Positions 17,007-25,279 of a stretch of DNA of 42,747 bases are shown in pieces. The stretch spans positions 1-42,747 of the forward strand of contig NZ_MKSM01000118.1 of NCBI RefSeq assembly GCF_001897285.1, read 5' to 3'. Every line of letters starts with the position of its first letter. Position 1 is the first letter of the stretch. Both the position numbers and the translations under genes were made by a program. This DNA comes from Nitrobacter sp. 62-23. GTDB taxonomy: Bacteria; Pseudomonadota; Alphaproteobacteria; Rhizobiales; Xanthobacteraceae. The notes below the pieces were generated by a model. It was not told the DNA's origin. It saw nothing but the letters and a program-made list of their open reading frames with translations, and made no database searches.

Positions 17007-17807
17007 ATGTCAGCCGACGCAAACGCCCCACGGATGAAACGAAAGGTCTATGAGAAAGAGTTGGAAAAGCTCCAGATTGAGCTTTGCTACCTTCAGGAAT
17101 GGGTAAAAGCGAATAAGATACGAGTCATCGTCCTGTTCGAGGGCCGGGATGCCGCCGGCAAGGGCGGCACTATTAAAGCGATCACAGAGAAGGTTAGTCC
17201 GCGGGTGTTTCGCGTTGCCGCGTTGCCAGCTCCGTCAGATCGCGAGAAAACGCAGATATTTCTTCAACGTTATATGCAGCATTTTCCAGCTGCCGGTGAA
17301 ATCGTGATATTCGATCGGAGTTGGTATAATCGCGCCGGCGTAGAATATGTGATGGGCTTCTGTACGCCGGTCGAGCACAAACGATTTCTTTCGCTTTGCC
17401 CCGAGATTGAGAAATATATCATCGAAGGCGGCATCATTCTGATCAAACTCTGGCTTGAGGTCGGAATGGACGAGCAGGAGCGTCGCTTCAAGGCAAGAAT
17501 CGATGATCCGTTGCGGCAATGGAAGTTAAGTCCGATGGATACCGAATCCTACCGACGGTGGTATGACTATTCGGAAGCGCGGGATTTGATGTTTGAGGCG
17601 ACCAGCACGCAACAATCACCATGGTACATCATTCGCTCCGACGATAAGCGCCGAGCACGGCTGAACTGCATTGCGCATCTGCTGAAGTTGATTCCGTACA
17701 AACGGATTCATAGAAACAAGGTCAAGCTGCCAAAACGTTCCGTTAAGGATCACTTTGATGACCAGGTTGGCCTCCGTGGGATGACGTCCGTGCCTGAACG
17801 CTATTAA
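17007..17807 (+). CDS. ppk2: Polyphosphate kinase 2 (PPK2)
   Basis: 266 residues from ATG 17007, with GGAAGG 7 bases upstream; the longer open frame overlaps the preceding gene and is rejected. It has the PPK2 Walker A loop GRDAAGKGGT (46-55), the Walker B/lid segment FDRSWYNRAGVE (102-113) and the RRFKARIDDPLRQWKLSPMD motif. PPK2 transfers phosphate between polyphosphate and nucleotides, favouring NTP formation from NDP and polyphosphate. The single-domain length fits the class I enzymes. In a low-oxygen regulon it would regenerate GTP or ATP from stored polyphosphate when respiration slows. It converges on the 17845-18279 gene with a small hairpin between them. Confidence 0.95.
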   Translation: MSADANAPRMKRKVYEKELEKLQIELCYLQEWVKANKIRVIVLFEGRDAAGKGGTIKAITEKVSPRVFRVAALPAPSDREKTQIFLQRYMQHFPAAGEIVIFDRSWYNRAGVEYVMGFCTPVEHKRFLSLCPEIEKYIIEGGIILIKLWLEVGMDEQERRFKARIDDPLRQWKLSPMDTESYRRWYDYSEARDLMFEATSTQQSPWYIIRSDDKRRARLNCIAHLLKLIPYKRIHRNKVKLPKRSVKDHFDDQVGLRGMTSVPERY

Positions 17808-17812
17808 ATTGA

Positions 17813-17833
17813 TCGGCCGCGCTGCACGGCCGA
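17813..17833. terminator. Hairpin between convergent genes
   Basis: TCGGCCG (17813-17819) and CGGCCGA (17827-17833) form a 7-bp stem with a 7-base loop between the ppk2 stop and the stop of the opposing gene. It lacks a clear T-run, so terminator function is plausible but not shown. Confidence 0.45.
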
Positions 17834-17844
17834 CCTGTTCGTAT

Positions 17845-18279
17845 CTATTTCAAGCGTATCGAGACCCCGCTGACAGCGACCGACATTTCGGCGCCTACCT
17901 TTGGACCACTCAATTGCAGGATCACGCCATTGGCATTCTGCAATTGAACTCCACCCGCCCCGACGGCAAGGGCACCCCCCGCTCCGACAGCGGTGTACCT
18001 GCCTTCGATCGAAGTCGGCCCCTTCAGATTGATGGCTCGTCCAACGAGCTTGGAGGTCGATGCTCCGATCGTGAAGCCGACGCTCATGCCTGATACTGTG
18101 AATGGATAATGATTGCCCCGGAGCGTCAGCACGCCCTCGCCTCCGCCGACTCCTATGACGAATCCGCCCTTGGTGAAGATCACTGCGACGCGACCTATCT
18201 CAGCACGCGCTGGTGTACTATTGGCGGCTGCGCCCACGAGCAAGGCTAGCAGAACGAAGCTTATGCGAAATCTGTTCAT
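17845..18279 (-). CDS. Exported glycine-rich protein, paralogue of 39076-39507
   Basis: 144 residues from ATG 18279 (GGGAAAGG upstream). A signal peptide (cleavage near ARAEI, 27) is followed by VAVIFTKGGFVIGVGGGEG, YPFTVSGMSVGFTIGAST and VQLQNANGVILQLSGPK. The pattern loosely recalls DUF1134/EipA periplasmic proteins (EGxLxxxGxxYPF...QNxNGVxLxL), but I would not assign it firmly. A second copy at 39.1-39.5 kb is highly similar along its whole length. A perfect FixK-type box lies 133 bases upstream, with a possible 30-codon leader gene in between. Confidence 0.75.
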   Translation of the reverse strand: MNRFRISFVLLALLVGAAANSTPARAEIGRVAVIFTKGGFVIGVGGGEGVLTLRGNHYPFTVSGMSVGFTIGASTSKLVGRAINLKGPTSIEGRYTAVGAGGALAVGAGGVQLQNANGVILQLSGPKVGAEMSVAVSGVSIRLK

Positions 18280-18301
18280 GATTCCTTTCCCTCTGATGAC
18301 T

Positions 18302-18394
18302 CTACGCTACGATGAAACCGGCAGCTTCGAACCGAACGGGACGAGCACTCTGGTCGACCTTTTGTGCGAACTGGTATCGGTAGACATTTTTCAT
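18302..18394 (-). CDS. Possible 30-residue peptide behind a FixK box
   Basis: A short frame from ATG 18394 to TAG 18302, with GGAAAGG 4 bases before the ATG and a FixK-type box 18 bases before the ATG. It encodes MKNVYRYQFAQ and a mixed tail, with no membrane span. It ends 22 bases before the ATG of the secreted protein. It could be a leader peptide or a small protein; it is supported only by its start signals and position. Confidence 0.3.
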   Translation of the reverse strand: MKNVYRYQFAQKVDQSARPVRFEAAGFIVA

Positions 18395-18411
18395 TTTGCC
18401 TTTCCGCCACC

Positions 18412-18425
18412 TTGATCAAAGTCAA
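18412..18425. promoter_or_regulatory. FNR/FixK-type box upstream of the 18 kb secreted protein
   Basis: TTGATCAAAGTCAA matches TTGAY-N4-RTCAA exactly. It lies in the gap between the SulP stop and the secreted-protein gene, on the promoter side of the latter. Confidence 0.8.
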
Positions 18426-18567
18426 TGCCCCACTATCGTAACCCAACTCCCGAAGCTGCAGCGAATGTATCTCTGCATAATGCAACGTGGCCAGAAGCGA
18501 CGGCCGAAGTTCTTTGTCTGCAGGGCACAGGGCATCTGGGTCGATCACCGTCGACCTCGGGAGCGGC

Positions 18568-20298
18568 TCACTGTTTAGCCAGCCATTCGTCTTGGAGGCC
18601 GAGACGCTCGCTGGCATTGTCATCGGCCAGCACAGCGTCAATGGTGCGGAGCCATTCATTGCTGTCCGTCTTCTCCGCTAACCCTTCCGCCTGCAGCAAT
18701 TCACGCAACTGCGCGTGAGCGCCGACGATGCAAAACGCTATATGGCGTGAGGTCAGTTCATCATAGAGATCAAGTAACATTCGAGCCCCCGCTAAATCGA
18801 TGTAGGGAGAGGCTGAAAGATCGCAGGCAACCAGCCTCACGTCAGACGACTTTCGTAGCGTGGCCAAAACTGTCTCCAGAATCGTCTCGGCATTGATGTA
18901 GAGCAACGAGGCTTCAGGACGGAAGGCAATAACGCCAACCAACGGCTTCACGCCATCGTGCCTGAGGCTGTCGGAATAGCGACCCGATCCAGGAAGCCGC
19001 CCCAGAAACGCTATATTGGGCCGCGACGCTCTGATAAGCAGCAGGAGAATGGATGCGAGGGCAGCTAGCAGAACGCCCTGCAGAATCCCAAGCAGCAACA
19101 CGGATACGAGGGCGATAGCCGCGGCATAGAAGTCGATGCGGCTTACTTTCCACATGCGAAGCAGCGCGCGAACGTCGACCAGCTTGTAAACTGCAACAAT
19201 GACAATTCCAGCCAATACGGTCCGCGGCAAGTTGGTCAGCAACTCCGTAAAGAAAAGCAGGCAGAGCGCGAGGGTGAGCGAGCAAAACACCAATGCCAGA
19301 GGCGTACGCGCGCCCGCCGTATCGTTGACGGCGGACTGAGACAACCCGCCTGCGACGGGATAGCCATGGCCGAATGCAACTGCGAGGTTAGCAGCCCCCA
19401 GTCCCAAAAATTCTTGCCGGACGTCAATGCTATATCCATGTCTCGCCGCAAAACTCCGCGCCGCGGAAACGCCTTCTATATACGCCAGCAGCAGACATCC
19501 GGCTGCTATCGGAAACAGCTCTTCGAAATCCAGCATTCCAAAAGTTGGCAGCTCCAAGGCAGGCAAACCTCCCGGTATCTTCCCGGTGATAGGCACGCCC
19601 AGCGCGGGGAACCCTAGTAACGTTGCCAAGAGAATCGACAGTGCCAACACCACGAGTCCGACAGGTCTGCGGGTCAGGAATCGTTCGCCGAGAAACAGGA
19701 GTACGATCGCCACAACTCCTATTGCCAACACAAGTGGGTTGATGTTGCCGATTTGACCTGCAAGTCGAATTGCGCGATCAAGGAAGTTGTGGCCGCCACT
19801 GGCTACACCGAACAGGCTCGGCAACTGACTCGTTATGATTGTAAGTCCAGCGCCCGCTTTGAAGCCGACGAGAATGCTGTCGCTGACCAAGCGCACAAGA
19901 ATGCTCAGCTTGAAAACCCAGGCGATCAGGCAAAGCAGCGCCACAGCGAATGCTGAAAGACTCGCAATCTGCGCGAATCGTACGGCATCACCTCCCGCCA
20001 AGGCCCCGACGCCGCCAGCGATCATGAGCGAGATCGCGGAGGTAGGACCGACAGCAAGCTGACGGGACGATCCCATGAGAGCATAGCCCAAGCCGCCAAG
20101 GAGATAACCATAGATGCCAACCTGCGGCGGTAATCCAGCAAGGCCTGCATAGGCCAGTGACACCGGGATGGCGTAGGCGGCGAGTGTGACGCCGGCAATC
20201 GCATCACGATGGAGCCAGGACGGCTTATATTCGGCAAGCCACGTCAGTGGCGGAAAAATCTCGATCCAACTCGCTCGCTGAAGCGCGTGCAGCTTCAT
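18568..20298 (-). CDS. SulP family anion transporter with STAS domain
   Basis: 576 residues from ATG 20298 with AAGGAG upstream. The membrane part (about 25-430) begins with the SulP signature region (DAIAGVTLAAYAIPVSLAYA, then GLPPQVGIYGYLLGG) and has MGSSRQLAVGPTSAIS. The C-terminal STAS domain (about 455-560) has LVACDLSASPYIDLAGARML. SulP proteins carry sulfate, bicarbonate, dicarboxylates or other anions; the substrate cannot be read here. It has a perfect FixK-type box upstream and may serve anion or bicarbonate exchange under low oxygen, which is inference. Confidence 0.92.
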   Translation of the reverse strand: MKLHALQRASWIEIFPPLTWLAEYKPSWLHRDAIAGVTLAAYAIPVSLAYAGLAGLPPQVGIYGYLLGGLGYALMGSSRQLAVGPTSAISLMIAGGVGALAGGDAVRFAQIASLSAFAVALLCLIAWVFKLSILVRLVSDSILVGFKAGAGLTIITSQLPSLFGVASGGHNFLDRAIRLAGQIGNINPLVLAIGVVAIVLLFLGERFLTRRPVGLVVLALSILLATLLGFPALGVPITGKIPGGLPALELPTFGMLDFEELFPIAAGCLLLAYIEGVSAARSFAARHGYSIDVRQEFLGLGAANLAVAFGHGYPVAGGLSQSAVNDTAGARTPLALVFCSLTLALCLLFFTELLTNLPRTVLAGIVIVAVYKLVDVRALLRMWKVSRIDFYAAAIALVSVLLLGILQGVLLAALASILLLLIRASRPNIAFLGRLPGSGRYSDSLRHDGVKPLVGVIAFRPEASLLYINAETILETVLATLRKSSDVRLVACDLSASPYIDLAGARMLLDLYDELTSRHIAFCIVGAHAQLRELLQAEGLAEKTDSNEWLRTIDAVLADDNASERLGLQDEWLAKQ

Positions 20299-20470
20299 GA
20301 AGGCTCCTTGTTGGGGCGCATCTCATAGAGAAACAAGACGATCAGCAAGGCTCCCGTCGGAAAACCAAGAACGTTAGGCATACCCCTCATCGCATAGACT
20401 CCCACGGCTGCCCCTACACAAGTTGTCACAGATCTTGATGGCATAGGCGACGCGTCGAGCCCAACGCGAG

Positions 20471-20484
20471 TTGATCTGGATCAA
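20471..20484. promoter_or_regulatory. FNR/FixK-type box upstream of sulP
   Basis: TTGATCTGGATCAA, an exact TTGAY-N4-RTCAA palindrome, 173 bases before the SulP ATG in the gap 20299-20574. Nothing else is seen in that gap. Confidence 0.8.
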
Positions 20485-20574
20485 GCCTCCGACGAATTTC
20501 CTAAGCGCCCGAAGATGATCAAGGAATGGCTCTGGGAGGATTGCGACCGCGATCAAACGAACCGACCGATCGCG

Positions 20575-20952
20575 CTAGAATGACCCACCACGCAATTTCT
20601 CGACTGGTTCGATTAGCGATCTAGCCGAAAATGGCTTTGTTAGGTACGCGATACATCCCGACTCGATTGCGGCTGAGCGTTTCGCGTCACTATCGCTGCC
20701 GGTAATAAAGATGACTGGCAGCTCGACACCGCTGCCGGCGAGTTGATGACGCAAATCTATGCCAGATTCATTATTCAGATCGATATCTAGGATAACGCAA
20801 AAGGCGTCGTCGAAATCAGCATGGCGCAGCAGCGCGGCACCGGAATTAAACACCGTTACATTGAATCCATGCTCTCTTAACAACCGTTTCATGCCCTTGA
20901 GCATTGACGGATTATCGTCGACGATAAGAATTGACTTGGATTTCGGCATCAT
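20575..20952 (-). CDS. Single-domain response regulator (CheY-like receiver)
   Basis: About 125 residues. The ATG at 20952 is followed at once by a second ATG (20949) that sits better behind GGAAGG. The receiver motifs are SILIVDDNPSM (acidic pair), CVILDIDLNNESG (phospho-acceptor Asp), FITGSDSD (Thr) and YLTKPFSA (Lys). There is no output domain, so it may act in a phosphorelay or by binding a partner. It lies 125 bases downstream of the FixJ-like regulator on the same strand, with a palindromic GTAC-centred motif in between. Confidence 0.88.
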   Translation of the reverse strand: MMPKSKSILIVDDNPSMLKGMKRLLREHGFNVTVFNSGAALLRHADFDDAFCVILDIDLNNESGIDLRHQLAGSGVELPVIFITGSDSDAKRSAAIESGCIAYLTKPFSARSLIEPVEKLRGGSF

Positions 20953-21036
20953 CGGCCTTCCACGAACCTGATGAAGCCCATCGCCACACTGCGCGTCCAT
21001 TTACATATGACGCCTTGCCTGCCAATATTCATAGTG

Positions 21037-21060
21037 ACCTTTCGTACATGGTACCGAAAG
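21037..21060. promoter_or_regulatory. GTAC-type motif upstream of the receiver gene
   Basis: ACCTTTCGTACATGGTACC followed by GAAAG forms a near-palindrome: CTTTCGTAC facing GTACCGAAAG. The left half matches the CYTTSGTACAWTG wording found upstream of both FixK-like genes. It lies about 90 bases before the receiver gene start. Confidence 0.45.
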
Positions 21061-21077
21061 TTGCAGTGAGCAAAAGA

Positions 21078-21710
21078 TTAGCTGCCTGAATTTTCGTGGG
21101 GATTAATCAGGCCAAGCCGCTCCGCGAGCGAAACCAGTTCCGCGAGCGAGTGAACCTGCATCTTTTCCATCACCTCATGGCGATGCGCTTTTACGGTCCG
21201 CTCGGTTGTTCCCAACTCTCTACCAACTTGCTTGTTGATCTTGCCGCGTACGATCAAATCGAAGACCTGTCGCTCGCGAGGCGTCAATGTCGCAAGGAGA
21301 GCGAGACTCGTATCGAGCTTGCCTCGTTGGACGCGGACTAACTCATGGCGTGCCAGGGCGCGCTCGATCGCGTCGATCAGTTGCTCTGACAATACTGGCT
21401 TGATCAGAAGATCTTCGGCACCCGCCCTGATAGCTCGTACGATCGTCGGGGTGTCAGCATGGCCGGTGACGAAGACGATCGGCAAGATCGAATGGAGTTC
21501 GATGAGACGGCTTTGTAATTCCAGCCCCGTCAGTCCGGGCATTCGTATGTCGAGCAGGACGCACCCCGGTCTTTCAGAGCCCTGCAGACGATCCAGCAGT
21601 GCCTCGGCCGATGAATGCTTCTCGACTTCATAACCGGCAAGCTTCAGGCGACGTTCGACTGCTGTCCGAAACGAAGCATCGTCGTCGACAATATAGACAA
21701 GGCCAGGCAA
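21078..21710 (-). CDS. FixJ/NodW-type response regulator (receiver plus LuxR HTH)
   Basis: 210 residues. The receiver has acidic residues at 9-11 (IVDDDAS), phospho-acceptor Asp54 in LLDIRMPG, Thr in VTGHAD and Lys104 in LIKPV. The C-terminal GerE/LuxR helix-turn-helix has LTPRERQVFDLIVRGKINKQ and GTTERTVKAHRHEVMEKMQV, the FixJ/NodW style. It begins with TTG at 21710 behind a strong GGGAGG site; no ATG or GTG fits. In rhizobia, FixJ-type proteins activate fixK, and here a fixK-like gene is divergent 340 bases away, so that wiring is probable. No FixL with a haem PAS is present. Confidence 0.9.
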   Translation of the reverse strand: MPGLVYIVDDDASFRTAVERRLKLAGYEVEKHSSAEALLDRLQGSERPGCVLLDIRMPGLTGLELQSRLIELHSILPIVFVTGHADTPTIVRAIRAGAEDLLIKPVLSEQLIDAIERALARHELVRVQRGKLDTSLALLATLTPRERQVFDLIVRGKINKQVGRELGTTERTVKAHRHEVMEKMQVHSLAELVSLAERLGLINPHENSGS

Positions 21711-21907
21711 GTCCGCCTCCCAGCCGCCACTCTAGTTTGTATCTCGCTCCCGGGATCGCCGAGGGGGCACATTGAGGCAAAACCATACCCCAGCACAAGC
21801 TGATCCTCACGCGGCGAGCACTATCTGTCAAACAGAAATGTCGAAATATCCAAACACCGAAGCCGGGACCCAGAACTGTCCTCTCTGACACCCTAATATA
21901 AGACTGT

Positions 21908-21921
21908 CCTTTGGTACAATG
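21908..21921. promoter_or_regulatory. GTAC-type motif upstream of the first fixK-like gene
   Basis: CCTTTGGTACAATG, about 130 bases before the ATG at 22050. Nearly the same string (reverse complement, CCTTGGTACAATG) is at 41173-41185, about 120 bases before the second fixK-like gene. A candidate site for the FixJ-type regulator. Confidence 0.5.
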
Positions 21922-22049
21922 ACCTTTCAGACAATGGTCAAAAAACGTGTCTTAGCGGAAGCTCTAAGGCCGCGATAAAGCCTTCCTTCCACGGACATAC
22001 TTCGTAGAGGCAGAGCATATCCAACATCGATACCGTACAGGAGTTGGCC

Positions 22050-22733
22050 ATGTTTGTCCGCGTTACCACCGATCTGGCATATTGGGCCAACTCTCTCGGC
22101 GAATTAGGAATAGCTAGCAATTCAAATCGAAAAATAAGATTAAACGAGTTTACCTACAAGAAAGGCACTGAGATCTATGGAGAAAATGAGCCCGCCGACT
22201 ACGTGTATCAGGTCAAGGCGGGCGCAGTGCGAAGCTACAAATTGCTTTCAGACGGTCGTCGCCAGATCGGCGCGTTCCACCTCGTCGGCGACATTTTTGG
22301 CCTGGAAAACGGAACCGAGCATCGCTTTACGGCGGAGGCGATCCTGAACACCACAGTTCGCTTGATCAAACGGCGGAGCCTTGAAATGGTGGCGGAGAGC
22401 GATGCGATGGTCTCGCGAAATCTGCTCAGCATGACCACGGACAATCTGCAGCACGCGGAAAATCACATGCTGCTGCTCGGCCGCAAGACTTCTCTGGAGC
22501 GGGTCGCTGCCTTTTTGATCGAGATGGACAGACGGCTCAAGGCAGCCGGCGTTATACCGCTGCCGATGTCGCGGCGCGATATTGCCGACTATCTGGGGCT
22601 GACACTGGAAACGGTGTCCCGCGCACTATCGCGGCTGCATGAACTCGACATCATCGGGTTTGTCGACAGAAATCAGCGCCAGATCGTTCTCTTGAATCGA
22701 GGGCAGCTCGCTAGCCTCGATCAGCAGACCTGA
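22050..22733 (+). CDS. fixK: Crp/Fnr-family regulator, FixK-like, cysteine-free
   Basis: 227 residues from ATG 22050 (AGGAG upstream). The cAMP-binding-fold domain covers about 30-135 (YVYQVKAGAVRSYKLLSDGR and GAFHLVGDIFGLE). The HTH has MSRRDIADYLGLTLETVSR; the ETVSR helix is that of FNR/FixK proteins reading TTGAT half-sites, the sites seen seven times in this window. There is no cysteine in the protein, so it has neither the FNR iron-sulfur cluster nor a redox cysteine like that of FixK2. Activity is probably set by its own expression, through the FixJ-type gene next door. A close paralogue is encoded at 40373-41053. Confidence 0.92.
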   Translation: MFVRVTTDLAYWANSLGELGIASNSNRKIRLNEFTYKKGTEIYGENEPADYVYQVKAGAVRSYKLLSDGRRQIGAFHLVGDIFGLENGTEHRFTAEAILNTTVRLIKRRSLEMVAESDAMVSRNLLSMTTDNLQHAENHMLLLGRKTSLERVAAFLIEMDRRLKAAGVIPLPMSRRDIADYLGLTLETVSRALSRLHELDIIGFVDRNQRQIVLLNRGQLASLDQQT

Positions 22734-22754
22734 ACCCAGGAGCGTCGAGGCGAG

Positions 22755-22949
22755 ATGGCCGAGCGCCGCTTGTCGATTACCCAATTTCGAATGGTGAATT
22801 ATGGAATGCAGGTCACCTGGCGCGGCGCAAGAGAGTTACGTACTGGCGACCTTGTGAATCGGGAGATTGCATTCCGATGCCGGAACCAACTACGTTTCGT
22901 CACTCGTCAAAGCAAGGCCGCGCCAGGTGTCAAAATCGCCGAGTCCTGA
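22755..22949 (+). CDS. Possible 64-residue protein downstream of fixK
   Basis: The frame starts at ATG 22755, 21 bases after the fixK stop, behind CGAGGCGAG. The product is basic, with no membrane span and no recognised motif. It could be translated from the fixK transcript. Support is limited to position and a fair ribosome site. Confidence 0.3.
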   Translation: MAERRLSITQFRMVNYGMQVTWRGARELRTGDLVNREIAFRCRNQLRFVTRQSKAAPGVKIAES

Positions 22950-22960
22950 CGTAACAGACG

Positions 22961-23182
22961 CTAAACTTGTCTTTCCAACACGATCCCGGAATGAAGATCC
23001 GACCGGATGACGGACGCGCAAATACCCAGCCACTTGAACGAGATTGCATCACGCTCGCGCGACCCTTGATTCGATCGGTCATAGGCTCCAAGGATCAGGC
23101 AACGATCAACGCGAGTCGCCCGGAGCGCTTCATTGCTGGAGCGACCTCCCTGTTGATAAGCACGTAGCGCCTTCTTGCTCAA
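22961..23182 (-). CDS. Possible 73-residue protein downstream of fabI
   Basis: A TTG start at 23182 follows AAGGGAGAAG, a strong site. The product is basic (LSKKALRAYQQGGRSSNEAL, later two cysteines) and unrecognised. Codon use looks similar to the neighbours. It lies 92 bases after the fabI stop on the same strand; TCAATTGAC occurs twice in the stretch just upstream of and at its start. Confidence 0.35.
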   Translation of the reverse strand: MSKKALRAYQQGGRSSNEALRATRVDRCLILGAYDRSNQGSRERDAISFKWLGICASVIRSDLHSGIVLERQV

Positions 23183-23274
23183 TTGACACTTCTCCCTTTG
23201 TTTAAGGTCAATTGACGGCTTCGAGCGCCGAGCGCAACGCCCGCTGACAACCGATATAGGCGGCACCGACGTGC

Positions 23275-24063
23275 TCAATCGATGATGTGATAGCCACCGT
23301 CGACATAGAGGACGCCACCCGTGATCAGCTTGGCACCGTCGAGCGCCAGAAATGCCGTTGCGTTGCCGACGTCGTCGATACTGACCAGACACCGCGTCGG
23401 TGCCTTCGATTGCGCCTTGTCCATCAATTCGTCGAATTCGGGGATTCCCGACGCTGCGCGCGTGGCGAGCGGCCCGGGCGAGATTGCGTGAACGCGGATA
23501 CCCTTCGGTCCCAATTCCGCAGCCAGATAGCGGACGGCCGCTTCGAGGGCCGCCTTTGCCACGCCCATCACATTATAGTTCTCAACGACCATCTGGCTAC
23601 CGTAGTAGGTCATCGTGAAAATGGATCCACCCCGTTTCATCAATGGTTCGGCCAGATGAGCCATTCGCATAAATGACCAGCAGGAGACATCCATCGTTTT
23701 AAGAAAGCCGTCACGACCAACGTCTACCACCCGTCCATGGAGCGCCTCCTTTGGGGAGAAGGCGATCGAATGCAGCAGGAAATCTAGCCGTCCCCAATCC
23801 GTTGCGATCCGTTCAAATACCCGCTCCGTCTGCCCCTCCACCATGACGTCGAGCGGCATGAAGATCGACGCCTCCAATGCTTGCGCAAGCGGCTCGACGT
23901 GCTTTTTCGCGCGCTCGTTCAGATAGGTCACGGCCAGTTCGGCCCCGAGCGCACGAAATGCCTTGGCGCATCCCCACGCGATCGATTGATCGTTGGCTAT
24001 GCCAACGATCAGGCCCTTCTTGCCTTTCAGAGCGACCTTGGTATCCGGGAATTCGGGAATTAT
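23275..24063 (-). CDS. fabI: Enoyl-ACP reductase, FabI type, with apparent ATA start
   Basis: A 262-residue SDR-fold reductase that makes the last step of fatty-acid elongation (NAD(P)H-dependent). The cofactor loop [11 protein letters not shown] is at 21-31, and the catalytic pair is Tyr163/Lys170 in YNVMGVAK. The homologous frame extends upstream past the first GTG (23931) to the ackA overlap. There the codon at the ideal distance from AGGAGAAG is ATA (24063), in CTATAATT. ATG at this place would give the usual stop-start overlap with ackA, so the start seems mutated from ATG to ATA. Starting at 23931 would remove the nucleotide-binding loop. Last gene of DUF3141-pta-ackA-fabI. Function depends on rare AUA initiation or a correct base call. 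Confidence 0.85.
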   Translation of the reverse strand: MIPEFPDTKVALKGKKGLIVGIANDQSIAWGCAKAFRALGAELAVTYLNERAKKHVEPLAQALEASIFMPLDVMVEGQTERVFERIATDWGRLDFLLHSIAFSPKEALHGRVVDVGRDGFLKTMDVSCWSFMRMAHLAEPLMKRGGSIFTMTYYGSQMVVENYNVMGVAKAALEAAVRYLAAELGPKGIRVHAISPGPLATRAASGIPEFDELMDKAQSKAPTRCLVSIDDVGNATAFLALDGAKLITGGVLYVDGGYHIID

Positions 24064-25274
24064 AGCGCCTTCTCCTGTCTGGTACTTGAGGATGGTGTGT
24101 CCATCAGCAACAGCAATGTGTGCTGCGCGATCATCAACTCCTCATCGGTTGGTATGACGTAGATCGGAATGCGGCTGTCGGAACCGGATATCAGGCGTGC
24201 GTGGCGAGAATTCGCGGCAGAGTCCAGGGTCACACCAAGCCAACCCAATTGATCAGCGACGCGCGCTCGAATACGCGTCGAGTTTTCCCCGATGCCGGCT
24301 GTAAAGACGAAAGCGTCCAGACCCTGCAACGCCGCCGCAAGCATGCCGGCGTTGAGGCCGATCCGATAGACGAAATACTCAATCGCCAGTTTTGCCTTGG
24401 AATCTTCGCTCGCCTCCAGTTCGCGCATATCGTTGCTAACGCCCGACAGTCCTTTCAATCCGCAATCCCGGTAGAGGAAGTCCTGTGCCTTCGCAGGCGA
24501 CATTCCCTTCTCTGAGATCAGATAGAGCACGACACCAGGGTCGAGTTGCCCTGGACGCGTCCCCATGGGTAGCCCATCCAGGGCCGTGAACCCCATGGTA
24601 CTCTCGATGCTGCGTCCTTCCTTCAAAGCGCACATAGAGGCTCCGCTACCGAGATGCGCGACAATCACCCGCCTCCTGGCGGTTTCAGGGGCGACATGCG
24701 GTAAGGTTTTCGCGACATATTCATATGAGAGACCATGAAATCCATAACGCCGTACACCCTCGGCATATAATTGGTACGGAATTGCATAGCAGTCAGAGAC
24801 AGCATCATGCGTGCGGTGAAACGCGGTATCGAAACAAGCTACCTGTGGAAGTGTTGGAAAATTAGCGAGAAGCGACCGGATCGGAGCCAGATTATGCGGC
24901 TGATGAAGCGGGGCGAGTGCCACGAACCGCTCCAACCGGGCCACGACGCCATGGTCGATCAGCACCGGTTGGCCGAAGTCCGGACCGCCATGAACGACAC
25001 GATGACCGACTGCCATCGGGCTAATGCGGATTTCGTTACGTAGCCATCCGCCGGCGACACCCATTGCGGCTGGGACGTCCGAAACCGATTCGACCGGATA
25101 GACGCGGTCGGCAAGTGGTTGGCCATCCACACCTTTCGCCCGCAGGCGAGGACGACGGCCGATGCCATCCATCTGACCCTTGATCTGCCGCCGCAGCCGC
25201 CCTTCTCCTTCGATCGAAAAGACCTGAAACTTGACGCTTGAGGAGCCGGCATTGACGACGAGAATGGTATCCAT
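24060..25274 (-). CDS. ackA: Acetate kinase
   Basis: 404 residues, the usual length. Converts acetyl phosphate and ADP to acetate and ATP. It has the N-terminal phosphate loop [11 protein letters not shown], then [11 protein letters not shown] and FTAGIGENS with its conserved Glu. ATG 25274 gives the typical [12 protein letters not shown] start. A GTG at 25283 overlaps the pta stop as GTGA and may assist coupling. It overlaps fabI by 4 bases. With Pta it yields one ATP per acetyl-CoA made by PflB. Confidence 0.96.
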   Translation of the reverse strand: MDTILVVNAGSSSVKFQVFSIEGEGRLRRQIKGQMDGIGRRPRLRAKGVDGQPLADRVYPVESVSDVPAAMGVAGGWLRNEIRISPMAVGHRVVHGGPDFGQPVLIDHGVVARLERFVALAPLHQPHNLAPIRSLLANFPTLPQVACFDTAFHRTHDAVSDCYAIPYQLYAEGVRRYGFHGLSYEYVAKTLPHVAPETARRRVIVAHLGSGASMCALKEGRSIESTMGFTALDGLPMGTRPGQLDPGVVLYLISEKGMSPAKAQDFLYRDCGLKGLSGVSNDMRELEASEDSKAKLAIEYFVYRIGLNAGMLAAALQGLDAFVFTAGIGENSTRIRARVADQLGWLGVTLDSAANSRHARLISGSDSRIPIYVIPTDEELMIAQHTLLLLMDTPSSSTRQEKAL

Positions 25275-25279
25275 GGCAA

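Noticed and set aside
22365-22380. TTGATCAA inside the fixK gene as a further regulator site
   Set aside because: The half-sites are directly joined without the four-base spacer, and the sequence lies within coding DNA.
23275-23931. fabI starting at the first GTG (218 residues)
   Set aside because: It would lack the [11 protein letters not shown] cofactor loop, although homologous sequence continues upstream in the same frame to the ackA overlap.
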